Positions 26,121-35,649 of a stretch of DNA of 64,000 bases are shown here, one piece after another; the stretch's first letter is position 1, and every line of letters starts with the position of its first letter. The notes below the pieces were generated by a model. It saw only the letters and a list, made by a program, of their open reading frames with translations. It searched no databases and was not told where the DNA came from. The DNA is from UBA6898 sp964463135 (GTDB taxonomy: Bacteria > Nitrospirota > Thermodesulfovibrionia > Thermodesulfovibrionales > UBA6898): NCBI GenBank assembly GCA_964463135.1, contig CAYXBA010000006.1, forward strand, positions 93,607 through 157,606, read 5' to 3'. The position numbers and the translations under genes were made by a program.

Positions 26121-27515
26121 TTAATCAAAAACAATGAAGCGGTCCCTGCCGCTCTTTTTTGCCTCGTACAGTGCGTCATCAGCCGCAGAGATGAGGTCAT
26201 CATGAGTTTTGATCCTGGCGTTCGGGGATGCTGATATGCCGATGCTGACGGTTATGCCAGTATGGTGTTTGAGGCTCCTGAACGTATGGCCCTTGACTGC
26301 GCTGCGTATCCTCTCGGCCTCTGCCCTGGCTCCCTTGACGGACGTCTGGGGAAGCATGACGATAAACTCCTCTCCCCCATAGCGCGCCAGTACATCGCTC
26401 TTGCGCGTATGTCGTTTCAGCAGCTGTGCAAATTCTTTCAGCACTGCATCACCGGTCTTATGACCGTATGTGTCATTGATCTTCTTGAAGAAATCAATGT
26501 CAAGCATAAGACAGCTGATCGGCAAAGCGTACCGCTCCGAGCGGCTGAACTCCTCAATGATCCGGTGATAAAAATAGCGTATGTTATAAATACCGGTCAA
26601 ATAATCAGTTATAGCGAGTTTTTCAAGCCTTGTCTTCTCATCTTCAACCTGTGCGAAGAGAAAGGCATTGTAGAGCGTATTTGCAGCGGCATCGGATATG
26701 GTCCTTAGGAGGCGGATCTCTTTTTCCGTGAACTCATGCAGTGTCCTTGATGTTCTCAGGAACAGGGTCCCGATCACCTTCTTTTCAAAGATGATCGGCA
26801 TGACGAGAATGGAACGAATGCCGAGGGGCGCAATGATCTCCCTGACGCATGCCATGCGGGGATCTGATGCAGTATCCCTGATAAAGACCGGCTTCTTGCT
26901 GAGCAGCGCCTCCTTGATCTCCGGGTATTTCTTGAGGTTCAGCTTTATGGTGGTGATATCGGGTGTTTCGAAGCTGGCTACGACATACGCATATTTTTGG
27001 AGCCAGTCTATTCGGATGATCGAACATCGTGTGACTGGCATAATCTCCGCGATCTTTTTGACGATCCTGTACAGAAGTTCCTTCGGGTCGAGGGTAGATG
27101 ATATGAGCTGTGTAAAATCATTAATGGTCTGAAGCTGCAGGACTTCCTGCCTGAGAGAAATATTCTCTTCTGTAAGCCCGATAATGAGTAGCAGCTTGTG
27201 GTCGAGATCCTTATTGAGAAATGGCTTTTGCAGATAAAAATCAGCCTTGCCGGCGATCGATGCTTCAATCTCCTTTCCCCGACTGCTGCCAAGGATAGTG
27301 ATAACCGGGACCTTTGATATCCGGCGGGCAACAAGGGGAAGCAGCCGATTTTCAGTGATAAGGGCAGAAGGAGAGCTTGTTGAGAGCGCATTAAGCAGCT
27401 CATCAATAGTGATGCAGCTTACGCGGCGGTATCTTCTTGAACGCCTGAAGAAGGCTTCAAGAAAGTCCAGCGCAGACTTGTTCCTGATAAAAAGAAGTAT
27501 GGTCTTTTTTTTCAT
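26121..27515 (-). CDS. GAF-GGDEF diguanylate cyclase
   Basis: 464 residues. The N-terminal 115 residues look like a receiver-type fold (VPVITILGSS and DFYLQKPF). A GAF sensor domain follows (about 135-290), then a GGDEF domain with the active-site loop RYGGEEFIVMLP. RKSD lies five residues before GGEEF, matching the RxxD inhibitory site for product feedback. It should make cyclic di-GMP in the cytoplasm. The receiver-like part lacks a clear phosphoacceptor triad, so it may not be a true phosphorylation target. The gene lies between the CCA fusion and the phosphate transporter, with gaps of 60 and 105 bases. Confidence 0.9.
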   Translation of the reverse strand: MKKKTILLFIRNKSALDFLEAFFRRSRRYRRVSCITIDELLNALSTSSPSALITENRLLPLVARRISKVPVITILGSSRGKEIEASIAGKADFYLQKPFLNKDLDHKLLLIIGLTEENISLRQEVLQLQTINDFTQLISSTLDPKELLYRIVKKIAEIMPVTRCSIIRIDWLQKYAYVVASFETPDITTIKLNLKKYPEIKEALLSKKPVFIRDTASDPRMACVREIIAPLGIRSILVMPIIFEKKVIGTLFLRTSRTLHEFTEKEIRLLRTISDAAANTLYNAFLFAQVEDEKTRLEKLAITDYLTGIYNIRYFYHRIIEEFSRSERYALPISCLMLDIDFFKKINDTYGHKTGDAVLKEFAQLLKRHTRKSDVLARYGGEEFIVMLPQTSVKGARAEAERIRSAVKGHTFRSLKHHTGITVSIGISASPNARIKTHDDLISAADDALYEAKKSGRDRFIVFD

Positions 27516-27620
27516 AATAGGGAATAAGGCAAGTTTTCTGCAGCTTTTATTATCCCAGTTTTGGCACTGTCTGTCAAAAAAGACCGACTAGAGGCGGAGC
27601 CGGTTCCGGGCAGGAGATAT

Positions 27621-28613
27621 CTACGTAAAGAGAATGATCGTATGACAGATAAGCCAGGCAAGGACAGCACAGGCAGGCAATGTAATAACCCATGCCAGGA
27701 CGATATTGCCCCCGACTCCCCAACGGACAGCTGAAAGCCTTTTGGACGCTCCCACGCCCATAATGGTCGATGAAATGATGTGCGTTGTGGACAGGGGAAG
27801 GCCAAAATGTGAGGCCACTTCTATGACGGTTGCAGCTGATGCCTCAGCTGCAAATCCATGTATGGGCTTAAGATTGACCAGTTTCACCCCGAGCGTCTTA
27901 ATGATCTTCCAGCCGCCGAATGCTGTTCCCAGACCCATGGCTGTTGCACAGAGCGTTATTACCCATATGGGCACATGAAAGTCAGGAAGTTTGTAGTAGC
28001 TTACCAGGGCCATGGTGATGATTCCCATGGTCTTCTGCGCGTCATTGTTGCCATGGCTGAACGCCATATAAGCTGCCGAAACGATCTGTGACCTGTTGAA
28101 GATCTTGGAGACCAGTGCCGGAGAAAAACGCCTGAATATCAGTATGAGAAGATGCATAAGAAAGAAGCCGAGAACAAGCCCCACTATCGGCGATAAAAAG
28201 AGGCCTCCCAGGATCTTATACACACCTCCCTGGATAATAACCCCGGTGCCTGATGTTGCTACAGCTGCGCCCACAAGACTGGAGAGGATCGCATGGCTCG
28301 ATGAGGTGGGCAGACCAAAATACCAGGTGATGAGGTCCCAGATGATCGCTGAGAGCAGCGCCGAAACTACCGTGACCTGGGTCACTCCGGCTGTCTCTAC
28401 CAGGCCAGAGCCGACCATTTTTGCGACAGCGGTTCCAGCAAAGGCTCCGGCAATATTGAGAATTGCTGCCATGGATACGGCAACTTTAGGAGAAAGGACC
28501 CGGGTAGATACAGACGTTGCTATGGCATTTGCGGTATCATGAAAGCCATTAATGAAATCAAAGACCGTGGCGAGAACTATTACGCAGACAAGGAGGGCAA
28601 AAGTATCATGCAT
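27621..28613 (-). CDS. pit: Pit-family inorganic phosphate transporter
   Basis: 330 residues, about ten membrane helices. The duplicated family signature is visible: FDFINGFHDTANAIATSVST near the N-terminus (core NGFHDTANAIA) and AFSHGNNDAQKTMGI in the second half. Pit proteins carry metal-phosphate by proton or sodium symport. The gene overlaps its partner, a DUF47 protein, by 8 bases, the usual pairing in bacteria. It shares the promoter at 29241-29269. Confidence 0.92.
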   Translation of the reverse strand: MHDTFALLVCVIVLATVFDFINGFHDTANAIATSVSTRVLSPKVAVSMAAILNIAGAFAGTAVAKMVGSGLVETAGVTQVTVVSALLSAIIWDLITWYFGLPTSSSHAILSSLVGAAVATSGTGVIIQGGVYKILGGLFLSPIVGLVLGFFLMHLLILIFRRFSPALVSKIFNRSQIVSAAYMAFSHGNNDAQKTMGIITMALVSYYKLPDFHVPIWVITLCATAMGLGTAFGGWKIIKTLGVKLVNLKPIHGFAAEASAATVIEVASHFGLPLSTTHIISSTIMGVGASKRLSAVRWGVGGNIVLAWVITLPACAVLAWLICHTIILFT

Positions 28614-29223
28614 ATTTCAGAACAATGGATTCAATGACGTTGGCAACGTCTTCACACTTATCTGATGCATCTTCAAGATGCTCATAGATCTCTTTCCACT
28701 TGATGATCAGGATCGGGTCCTTGATTTCATCGAATAATTTGCCCAGTGCATCGCGGAAATCCCTGTCTATTCTGTTTTCAAGTCTGTTTATCTCAATGCA
28801 GTATTCCTGGACATGGCTGTAATTCTTTTCTTTCAGCTTCTGGATGGCCTTATGCATGACCTCTGTTGTTATGAGAAGGTCTTTTGACATGGAGACCGCC
28901 TCGTTCGTCGACTCCTTGATCTTGAAGACCAATATCCGGTCAACAGCGCCCCAGATAAGGTCGAGAACATCGTCCAGGCTTGCTGCAAGCTCATGCAGGT
29001 CCTCTCTGTCGATAGGCGTGATAAAGGTCTTGTTCAGCTGCTTCATGACCTCATGCGTCAGGATATCTCCTTCCTGCTCGACCTCATAGATCTCCTTGGC
29101 CCGTGCCTCCAGATTATCGAAGTTCTCCATAAGAGAGACCAGCAGTCCTGCCGCCCTTGTCAGGTTCTGGGACGCCCGATCAAATATCTCAAAAAAATCC
29201 ACTTCTTTAGGAAATAATTTCAT
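28606..29223 (-). CDS. DUF47 (PhoU-like) phosphate transport regulator
   Basis: 205 residues, all helical, with the family features FFEIFDRASQNLTRAAGLL near the start (core DRASQNLTRAA) and EIYEHLEDASDKCEDVANVIE near the end. DUF47 proteins resemble PhoU, bind metal clusters through the E/DxxxD motifs, and are thought to regulate the Pit transporter encoded next to them. AAAAGGAG precedes the ATG, and a strong promoter lies just upstream. Confidence 0.9.
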   Translation of the reverse strand: MKLFPKEVDFFEIFDRASQNLTRAAGLLVSLMENFDNLEARAKEIYEVEQEGDILTHEVMKQLNKTFITPIDREDLHELAASLDDVLDLIWGAVDRILVFKIKESTNEAVSMSKDLLITTEVMHKAIQKLKEKNYSHVQEYCIEINRLENRIDRDFRDALGKLFDEIKDPILIIKWKEIYEHLEDASDKCEDVANVIESIVLKYA

Positions 29224-29240
29224 TTTGCTCCTTTTTTAAT

Positions 29241-29269
29241 AGGATATACAAAGCATTTTCTGATGTCAA
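29241..29269 (-). promoter_or_regulatory. sigma-70-type promoter of the DUF47-pit operon
   Basis: On the minus strand a perfect TTGACA (29269-29264) and TATCCT (29246-29241) are exactly 17 bases apart, about 17 bases before the DUF47 ATG. The clean match and spacing make this one of the best promoters in the window. Confidence 0.7.
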
Positions 29270-29305
29270 ATAAAAGTCTATTATAGTAACTACCATGCAG
29301 ACCTG

Positions 29306-30397
29306 CTACGCGGTCAAGGCTTTTTTTATCGCCTGCTGAATTGCCTTCTCGGTAATATTCCCCTGGATCCTTACCGTGCCTATCTGCTCGGGCAGAATGA
29401 ACTTCACGTCGCCGGAAACAGCTTTCTTGTCCAGTTTCATGGCGCTCATGAGCGCAGAGACGTCTATGCCTGCCGGTATTTCGGTTGGAAGACCGAATGT
29501 CTTCAGAAGGTGCTGTATGCGAGAAACCTCAGCGCTTTTGATAAGCCCCTCTTCCTGCGCGATAAGAGCCTCAACATGCATGCCGATGGCAACTGCCTCG
29601 CCATGAAGAAAGGTCGTGTATCCCGTGACGGTCTCAATAGCGTGGCCGATGGTATGGCCGAAGTTCAATATGGCCCTGAGACCTGACTCGCGTTCATCCC
29701 GTGATACGACGTCAGCTTTAATTTCACAGGAGCGTGTGATAATATGGCTCACATCGTCGGGGTTCAGGCTCAGAATGGCTTCCCGCTTTTTCTCAAGAAA
29801 ATCAAAAAAAGCGCTCTCCCAAATGATACCGTATTTGATGATCTCTGCGATGCCTGCAAGAAAATTTCTGCGTGATAAGGAATGCAGCGTGCTGATATCT
29901 ACCCAGACAAGCCTTGGCTGCCAAAATGTGCCGATCATATTTTTCCCCAGTGCATGATTGACGCCTGTTTTCCCTCCTACCGAACTGTCAACCTGTGCCA
30001 GCAGCGTGGTCGGCACCTGGATGAAATCAATGCCTCTCATGTAGGTCGATGCCGCATATCCCGTGATGTCGCCGATGACCCCGCCCCCCAGTGCAATGAG
30101 CACGGACCTCCGGTCAAAGCGCATTTTGAGCAACTGCTCATAAATTATTTCTACGGATGAGAGATTCTTGTATTCCTCTCCGTCAGGGAGAATGATTTCA
30201 ACCACCTGAAAGCCGGAGTCAGAGAGAGAGTCGGTCAGCGTTTTGCCATAAAGAGCGAAGACCGTGGGGTTGCTGACTATTGCGGCGCTTTTGCTGAAAT
30301 CAAAGCGTTCGAGGCTTTTCCCGATCTCTCTCAGTATGCCGGTACCCGTGGCAATAGTATAGCTTCTTTCCCCCAGTTCAACCCTTATCTTTTTCAT
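29306..30397 (-). CDS. aroB: 3-dehydroquinate synthase
   Basis: 363 residues, the usual length. AroB converts DAHP to 3-dehydroquinate using NAD and a metal ion, the second step of the shikimate pathway. Motifs include LPDGEEYKNL, ALGGGVIGDITGYAAS, PTTLLAQVDSSVGGKTGVNH and the metal-ligand region NFGHTIGHAIE with HGEAVAIGM. It overlaps aroK by 4 bases (ATGA). Order aroC-aroK-aroB in transcription gives three shikimate steps in one operon. Confidence 0.97.
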   Translation of the reverse strand: MKKIRVELGERSYTIATGTGILREIGKSLERFDFSKSAAIVSNPTVFALYGKTLTDSLSDSGFQVVEIILPDGEEYKNLSSVEIIYEQLLKMRFDRRSVLIALGGGVIGDITGYAASTYMRGIDFIQVPTTLLAQVDSSVGGKTGVNHALGKNMIGTFWQPRLVWVDISTLHSLSRRNFLAGIAEIIKYGIIWESAFFDFLEKKREAILSLNPDDVSHIITRSCEIKADVVSRDERESGLRAILNFGHTIGHAIETVTGYTTFLHGEAVAIGMHVEALIAQEEGLIKSAEVSRIQHLLKTFGLPTEIPAGIDVSALMSAMKLDKKAVSGDVKFILPEQIGTVRIQGNITEKAIQQAIKKALTA

Positions 30398-30897
30398 GAT
30401 AGTTTCCCTATAATTTCATGCGCTATTTCAACCGGGGATTTCCCCTCTGTATTGATCATTATCCCCGCCTTTTCATAAAATGGACGCCTTTTGGCCAAGA
30501 GTTCTGCTATTCTCGCCTGCCGGTCCCCGCACTGCAGAAGAGGCCGGTCATTATTGTTGGCAGTGCGCAGCATGATCGTCTCAGGGCTTGCTGTAAGGCA
30601 AAAGATAATACCGTGGTCCTGCAGCGCCTTCAGGTTCTCCTCCCTCAGAACAGCCCCGCCTCCGGTAGAAATGATAACTCCCTGTTCTGACGCAAACTGC
30701 CGGATGGCCGCAGTCTCGACCTGCCGGAAATAATCTTCTCCGGAACCGGAAAAGATGGCAGAAATGGATTTTCGCTCGGACGCTTCGATCGCGCTGTCGA
30801 TATCGATAAGCCTCATGCCGCGAAGCCGGGACAGTTCTCTGGCAACTTCACTTTTTCCTGTTCCCATAAAGCCAGTTAAAACAATATTTTTTTTCAT
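30394..30897 (-). CDS. aroK: shikimate kinase
   Basis: 167 residues from the ATG at 30897. Shikimate kinase uses ATP to make shikimate 3-phosphate. The Walker A loop is GFMGTGKS, the shikimate-binding Asp is in LIDIDSAIE, and STGGGAVL is the family's Gly-rich motif; RPLL lies in the lid region. A longer frame to 30981 only adds non-family residues. No clear ribosome site is visible before the chosen ATG. Confidence 0.93.
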   Translation of the reverse strand: MKKNIVLTGFMGTGKSEVARELSRLRGMRLIDIDSAIEASERKSISAIFSGSGEDYFRQVETAAIRQFASEQGVIISTGGGAVLREENLKALQDHGIIFCLTASPETIMLRTANNNDRPLLQCGDRQARIAELLAKRRPFYEKAGIMINTEGKSPVEIAHEIIGKLS

Positions 30898-30996
30898 GAT
30901 CTGATTATGCAGGTCCCGAAGATTCTCATATGATTTCTGATATTTTAGATGGCGAATGGAGAAAAAGCAAAGGGAGACCAATGTGGCGTACAGCTG

Positions 30997-32193
30997 TCAG
31001 TATTGCCGAATATAGTCCAGGTAGCTTTTGTAATTACGTAAGATCTCTTCCCTGCTGTCACCGCCGAATTTCTCGAAAAAGGCATTTGCCAGGGTGAGGG
31101 CAACCATTGCCTCGCCCACAACTGCAGCAGCAGGGACAGCGCAGACATCTGATCGTTCGTATGCAGCGGCATGTGGACGTTTGGTTATGATATCAACGGA
31201 GGCCAGGGGCTTCCGTAATGTTGGGATCGGCTTCATCGCAGCAGTCAGGATAACAGGCATACCGTTCGTCATCCCGCCCTCAATACCGCCTGCATGGTTT
31301 GTCTTTCTCATGAACGGCATTGTCTCGGGGCTTGATGATTTGCGGCGGTAGTAAATTTCATCCATTACTTCTGAACCAGGTTGCGCTGCCATGCCAAAGC
31401 CCCCGCCGATCTCGATCCCCTTAATGGCCTGAATGCTCATTATGGCCTGCGCAAGCCTTCCATCAAGCTTTCTGTCCCACTGCACATGACTTCCTAGTCC
31501 TATCGGCAGACCTGCTGCAAATACGGTAAAAATCCCGCCCAGCGAATAATTGTTTCGAATCGCCTTATCAATGCAGGCGACCATTTTCCTGGATACAGCA
31601 TTATCAGGGCATCTGACCGGAGATCGTTCTGCGGACCTGAAAAGGGCAAGAAGGTCTTTTGTCGAAGAGGGGATGGATTTACTGTAGCGCGCGGTTCCTA
31701 TCTGGCAGACAAAACTGCCGATAACAATGCCGAATTCCTGAAGGACCCTCTTAGCGACTGCACCAAGAGCAACGCGCATGGCGGTCTCTCTGGCACTGGA
31801 CCGCTCCAGAATGTTTCGCACGTCCCTTGTATCGTATTTGATGGCTCCCGTGAGGTCAGCATGACCTGGCCTGGGCAGCCTGACGGGTGGAATTGCATTG
31901 TTGTCATCCAGGGAGGCGGACATGCCTTTTTGCCAGTTCTCCCAATCGCTGTTCTTGATCAGGAGAGCTATTGGAGAGCCCAAGGTTCTGCCCCACCGTA
32001 ATCCGGAGAGGATCTCAACACGATCGGATTCAATCTTCATCCTGCCGCCCCTGCCATATCCGCCCTGTCGCCGTACAAGGTCTTTGTTGATATCAGAATC
32101 CGCAAGTACAAAGCCGGACGGAAGCCCATCGATGATTCCGACAAGGCCTTTGCCGTGTGACTCTCCTGATGTAAGAAATGTAATTGAACTCAT
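30997..32193 (-). CDS. aroC: chorismate synthase
   Basis: 398 residues. AroC turns EPSP into chorismate with reduced flavin. Diagnostic motifs: TSGESHGKGLVGIIDGLPSG at the start (core GESHGKG), RRQGGYGRGGRMKIE, RPGHADLTGAIKY, RSSARETAMRVALGAV and RSDVCAVPAAAVVGEAM. It leads the aroC-aroK-aroB operon. A strong symmetric terminator at 32224-32255 separates it from pilQ upstream. No ribosome site is evident before the ATG. Confidence 0.97.
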   Translation of the reverse strand: MSSITFLTSGESHGKGLVGIIDGLPSGFVLADSDINKDLVRRQGGYGRGGRMKIESDRVEILSGLRWGRTLGSPIALLIKNSDWENWQKGMSASLDDNNAIPPVRLPRPGHADLTGAIKYDTRDVRNILERSSARETAMRVALGAVAKRVLQEFGIVIGSFVCQIGTARYSKSIPSSTKDLLALFRSAERSPVRCPDNAVSRKMVACIDKAIRNNYSLGGIFTVFAAGLPIGLGSHVQWDRKLDGRLAQAIMSIQAIKGIEIGGGFGMAAQPGSEVMDEIYYRRKSSSPETMPFMRKTNHAGGIEGGMTNGMPVILTAAMKPIPTLRKPLASVDIITKRPHAAAYERSDVCAVPAAAVVGEAMVALTLANAFFEKFGGDSREEILRNYKSYLDYIRQY

Positions 32194-32223
32194 AGGGGAA
32201 TATTTATGACACTATATTTCACA

Positions 32224-32255
32224 AAAAAAGGGATGGCGATCGCCATCCCTTTTTT
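32224..32255. terminator. symmetric intrinsic terminator after pilQ
   Basis: A perfect 20-base palindrome (GGGATGGCGATCGCCATCCC, 32230-32249) is flanked by six A on the left and six T on the right. It can end transcription in either direction. Here it closes the pilMNOPQ operon and shields aroC. Confidence 0.9.
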
Positions 32256-32268
32256 AACTCTGCACGCA

Positions 32269-34506
32269 TTATTTCATGCTGGTGAAATCAACGACCCTCG
32301 GGGTAAGGAATACCATCAGTTCAGTGCTTCGATCAACCTTTGAAGTTCTCTTAAAAAGTCTCCCGAGAACAGGAAGTTTACTCAGCCCCGGGATGCCGTC
32401 CTCACCGTCAGTAGTAGCCTGCTTAAAGATACCGCCTATGACCAGAGTCTCACCGCTGTTAATGAGGACGGTCGTATTGACTTCGTGCTGTGTCGTATCC
32501 ACACCCACGTTGCTGCCTGCGGTGATCAGATTAAGAAACTCATCCTTCTTGATCTTTGTCTTCATCTGGATGGCACCGCTCGGCGTGATCCTGGGTGTTA
32601 CTTCAAGCTCGAGATTGATCGGAACTTCCTGCAGCTTGGGCTTGCCGTCATTGTCAGTAGAAGGCAGCTGGAGCTTTCTGCCCTGAATGATCTTGGCCGT
32701 TTCATTATTCATGGTCATGATCCTGGGACTGGAGATGATCTTGCCGTTCCCGGTCGTCTCCATGGCCGAAAGCTGAAGATTAAGTGCAAAGGTTGCCGCT
32801 CTGTTGATATAGCCTAATCCTATTTGGCCGGCTATGCTCTTTGCAGGCAGGTTAACAAGAGGATCGACCGGCGTTGATGTTACCGTAGAGGTGCTGGTTG
32901 TTGTTGATGATTGTGTGCCGGTTCCTGTCTGGTTCACAAAGAAATTATTGTCGCCCAGCGTGGGCGGGTTCCTGAAGAAGGCTCCCCATGAAATGCCGAG
33001 GTCTTTTGAATAGTCGCTGTTAACTTCGACGATCCTGGCTTCGATGATGACCTGGCGAGCCTGCATCTGTTCCTGGTCCAATTCCCTGATGAGGGCACCT
33101 ATTTTCTCAAGGTTTTGCTCGACATCATTGGCTATGATACTGCTGCCGCGTTCATCGAGCGAGATGCTTCCCCGTGTACTGAGCAGCTTCGCCTTATCTA
33201 TGGCAGACATGAGATTTTTTGTATCGGCGTAATTGATCTGAAATATTCTTGTCTTGAGATCGCCCGCATCCGCTGCAGCTTTCTTTGACTTTGCCGCATC
33301 ATCAAGTTCTTTTGCTACAGCTGCGGTAGGTAAAACCCTGATGATATTGCCATCGATTATCTTGGCCAGGTGGAACGTCCTCAGGATAACGTCAAGAGCC
33401 TGATCCCATGGAACATTGATAAGCTTTAAGGTAATTTTTCCCTTAACCTCGGGATTTACCACAACATTATATCCGCTGATGTCTCCAAGGAGTCTGAATA
33501 TGGGAATGATGTCGGCATCCTGGAAATCAAGGGATATCTTCTTGCCGCTATATTCCCCTTCTGTTAACGGTGCCGGTGCTGCTGAGTTGCTGGCAACGAC
33601 TGCCGGTTCCATCGCCGCAGTCTCCACAGTGCCAGCAGATTTCCTGGGTGCAGGATTAACGGCCTGTTGCGGTTGCGCATCCCCTTTGCTCATAAGGGAG
33701 ATTTCGATAGTATTGCCGATAGCCGTGACGTCAAAATTTGTTTTTTCCTTGAGATCAAGCACGATCCGCAGTTTCTCTTTATGCTTGCCGGCCCTTATGC
33801 CTTTAAGCGGCGATATCGTCTGCGACGGTATGGCCGCGCGCAATGCCGTATCAGGAATGTCTACGACGATGCGTTCATTGACCGGAAATACGTTTGGGAT
33901 CATTGTTCCGTTGCCGCTGATAATTACCTTTACGGTATCAGCAGACTTCTTGACCGTTATGCTGTTTATTTCGGTAGCCTTGGATGTGACCGGCGCAGCT
34001 TCTTTTTCAGCCGGTGCCTCCACTGCGGCAAGCTTTATCAGGTGGCTGGCATCAGCAACCTCAAGGTTCTTGGCCTCAGTGAGAACGACAGACTCATCTT
34101 TCCTGACGGAAAGAACAAGCGTATTGTCCTTATATTCAGGAGTGAGGGAGGAGGGACTCTGCAGCACAATGTCGAGCCGCGTCATAAGTTTTGGCGAATC
34201 GATCTGCTGAGGCACAACTTCGCTAATAACGCTGCCGCTGGCCGTAATTTTATCGGCAAACATGCCCGGTCTCATGTCGGGAATTTCCACGGTTGCCCTG
34301 TAAGGGTCATTGGATTTATAAAGCGTATAGGTGAAATCCTTGCTGCCCTTGATGATAATGGTGTTGTTCTCTATACGCACCGTTGTAAGGCTCGGAAATT
34401 CCCCGGATTGAGATGAGTCCTGCGCTGCCTGTGCAGTTACAATACCGAGCAGCGCTATCAGCATAAAAATGCTTATGAATGATTTCAGGAGTGCATTCTT
34501 TTTCAT
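32269..34506 (-). CDS. pilQ: type IV pilus secretin
   Basis: 745 residues with a signal peptide (cut near AQA-AQD). Two AMIN domains (about 35-130 and 185-270) bind peptidoglycan. A short secretin N-terminal domain follows (ISLDFQDADIIPIFRLLGD, core), then an N-domain and the secretin channel (about 540-740; VPINLELEVTPRI and LVIGGIFKQ). PilQ forms the outer-membrane pore for the pilus. The insert NQTGTGTQSSTTTSTSTVTS is a low-complexity Ser/Thr loop near residue 535. It overlaps pilP by one base (TAATG) and ends at the terminator. Confidence 0.95.
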   Translation of the reverse strand: MKKNALLKSFISIFMLIALLGIVTAQAAQDSSQSGEFPSLTTVRIENNTIIIKGSKDFTYTLYKSNDPYRATVEIPDMRPGMFADKITASGSVISEVVPQQIDSPKLMTRLDIVLQSPSSLTPEYKDNTLVLSVRKDESVVLTEAKNLEVADASHLIKLAAVEAPAEKEAAPVTSKATEINSITVKKSADTVKVIISGNGTMIPNVFPVNERIVVDIPDTALRAAIPSQTISPLKGIRAGKHKEKLRIVLDLKEKTNFDVTAIGNTIEISLMSKGDAQPQQAVNPAPRKSAGTVETAAMEPAVVASNSAAPAPLTEGEYSGKKISLDFQDADIIPIFRLLGDISGYNVVVNPEVKGKITLKLINVPWDQALDVILRTFHLAKIIDGNIIRVLPTAAVAKELDDAAKSKKAAADAGDLKTRIFQINYADTKNLMSAIDKAKLLSTRGSISLDERGSSIIANDVEQNLEKIGALIRELDQEQMQARQVIIEARIVEVNSDYSKDLGISWGAFFRNPPTLGDNNFFVNQTGTGTQSSTTTSTSTVTSTPVDPLVNLPAKSIAGQIGLGYINRAATFALNLQLSAMETTGNGKIISSPRIMTMNNETAKIIQGRKLQLPSTDNDGKPKLQEVPINLELEVTPRITPSGAIQMKTKIKKDEFLNLITAGSNVGVDTTQHEVNTTVLINSGETLVIGGIFKQATTDGEDGIPGLSKLPVLGRLFKRTSKVDRSTELMVFLTPRVVDFTSMK

Positions 34507-35033
34507 TATTCCTCCTCCTTGCGGAGTTTCAGTATAGTATCCTTGCTTTTTATCTGACCCTTATAGTCTTTAACCTGTTCTGTTATAACTACTGAATCAG
34601 GATTGATGGCAGTAACTTTCCCTCCATATAAGCCGAGGGTCATGCCCTTTCGAATGGTAAATGATTTTTTATCAGGCAGGGTTACCATCGCATATGACTG
34701 CTGTTTGTCCCAAGCGATAGCAATAAGCTTTATCTCTTCAACATCAAAGGATTCGATCGGGGCAGCTCCTTTTTGCAGTTTTTTGGACGTAGACTTAACC
34801 TCTATCAATGAGGTGAAAGGATCCCTGCGCCCCTTTGTTTCATAAGCATATACTTCTTTTTCGACCTTTACCTCGGCCTGCGGAGCAGCCGCCTGCGGTG
34901 CAGCTGCAGCCGGCTGTGACTTTGCTGCCTCCGGTTTTTTCGGAGCGGCTGCCTGTTTGCCTCCGCATGCGGGCAGCATGAGAAGTGTTGTGACGATCGC
35001 GACAGTCGTGGATATATTTCCCGTCCTTATCAT
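34506..35033 (-). CDS. pilP: type IV pilus assembly lipoprotein PilP
   Basis: 175 residues. The signal peptide ends in the lipobox LPAC, followed by an Ala/Pro/Lys-rich linker (about 25-60). The folded C-terminal part contains RDPFTSL, typical of PilP, and a beta domain (GMTLGLYGGKVTAINPDSV). PilP links the inner-membrane PilNO complex to PilQ. It overlaps pilO by 4 bases and pilQ by 1. Confidence 0.9.
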   Translation of the reverse strand: MIRTGNISTTVAIVTTLLMLPACGGKQAAAPKKPEAAKSQPAAAAPQAAAPQAEVKVEKEVYAYETKGRRDPFTSLIEVKSTSKKLQKGAAPIESFDVEEIKLIAIAWDKQQSYAMVTLPDKKSFTIRKGMTLGLYGGKVTAINPDSVVITEQVKDYKGQIKSKDTILKLRKEEE

Positions 35034-35647
35034 TTTTTACCTGCCGGGGCCTTAGCCGGGGTCTTGCCCACTTCCTCATCAGGGATAGCGGAAAACGTGG
35101 ATGCCTTGAACGATACCTGCAGTATCGTTTCGCCTTTTTCCTTCTTCGGTCCACCAAGTTTCATGTCGTTTATGTTAACAATTCTGTTGAGCTTGGTCAG
35201 GCTGCTGAGAAAATATCCCAGATTATGATATGTCCCTATGACATCAACAGCTACCGGTATTTCATAGACAATACCGCTCGGATGTGTCGTTTTCGGAGCC
35301 GGTTTCCATGATTTTATTTCGAGACCGGCCGAAGTGCCCATATCAGAAACCTGTTTTAACAGGTTCGAGATCTCTTTTTCCTCGGGAAGTTGTTCTTTCA
35401 ATTCATTGATCCTGGCGATAAGCCGTTCATTTTCCATCTTCAACACTTCAAGCTTAGCAGCTTTCGCTTGGCTTACAGCTATTTCGTTGTTCTGGGTGTC
35501 GATCTGCTTTTCCAGTTTTTTGATCTGTTCCATCTTGGGTTTGATCACAAGGAACAAGACCAGCAGGGCAATGATGATCGACGGGAGTACCGCAATAATA
35601 ATTTTCACATAAGAAGGCAAGGTCTTTATATCAAGTTTGATTGCCAT
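35030..35647 (-). CDS. pilO: type IV pilus inner-membrane protein PilO
   Basis: 205 residues: a short cytoplasmic start, one membrane helix (IIIAVLPSIIIALLVLFLVI), a coiled coil (about 40-90) and a periplasmic ferredoxin-like domain (VYEIPVAVDVIGTYHNLGYF). It pairs with PilN to form the alignment complex of the pilus machine. It sits 2 bases after pilN. Confidence 0.92.
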   Translation of the reverse strand: MAIKLDIKTLPSYVKIIIAVLPSIIIALLVLFLVIKPKMEQIKKLEKQIDTQNNEIAVSQAKAAKLEVLKMENERLIARINELKEQLPEEKEISNLLKQVSDMGTSAGLEIKSWKPAPKTTHPSGIVYEIPVAVDVIGTYHNLGYFLSSLTKLNRIVNINDMKLGGPKKEKGETILQVSFKASTFSAIPDEEVGKTPAKAPAGKK

Positions 35648-35649
35648 AA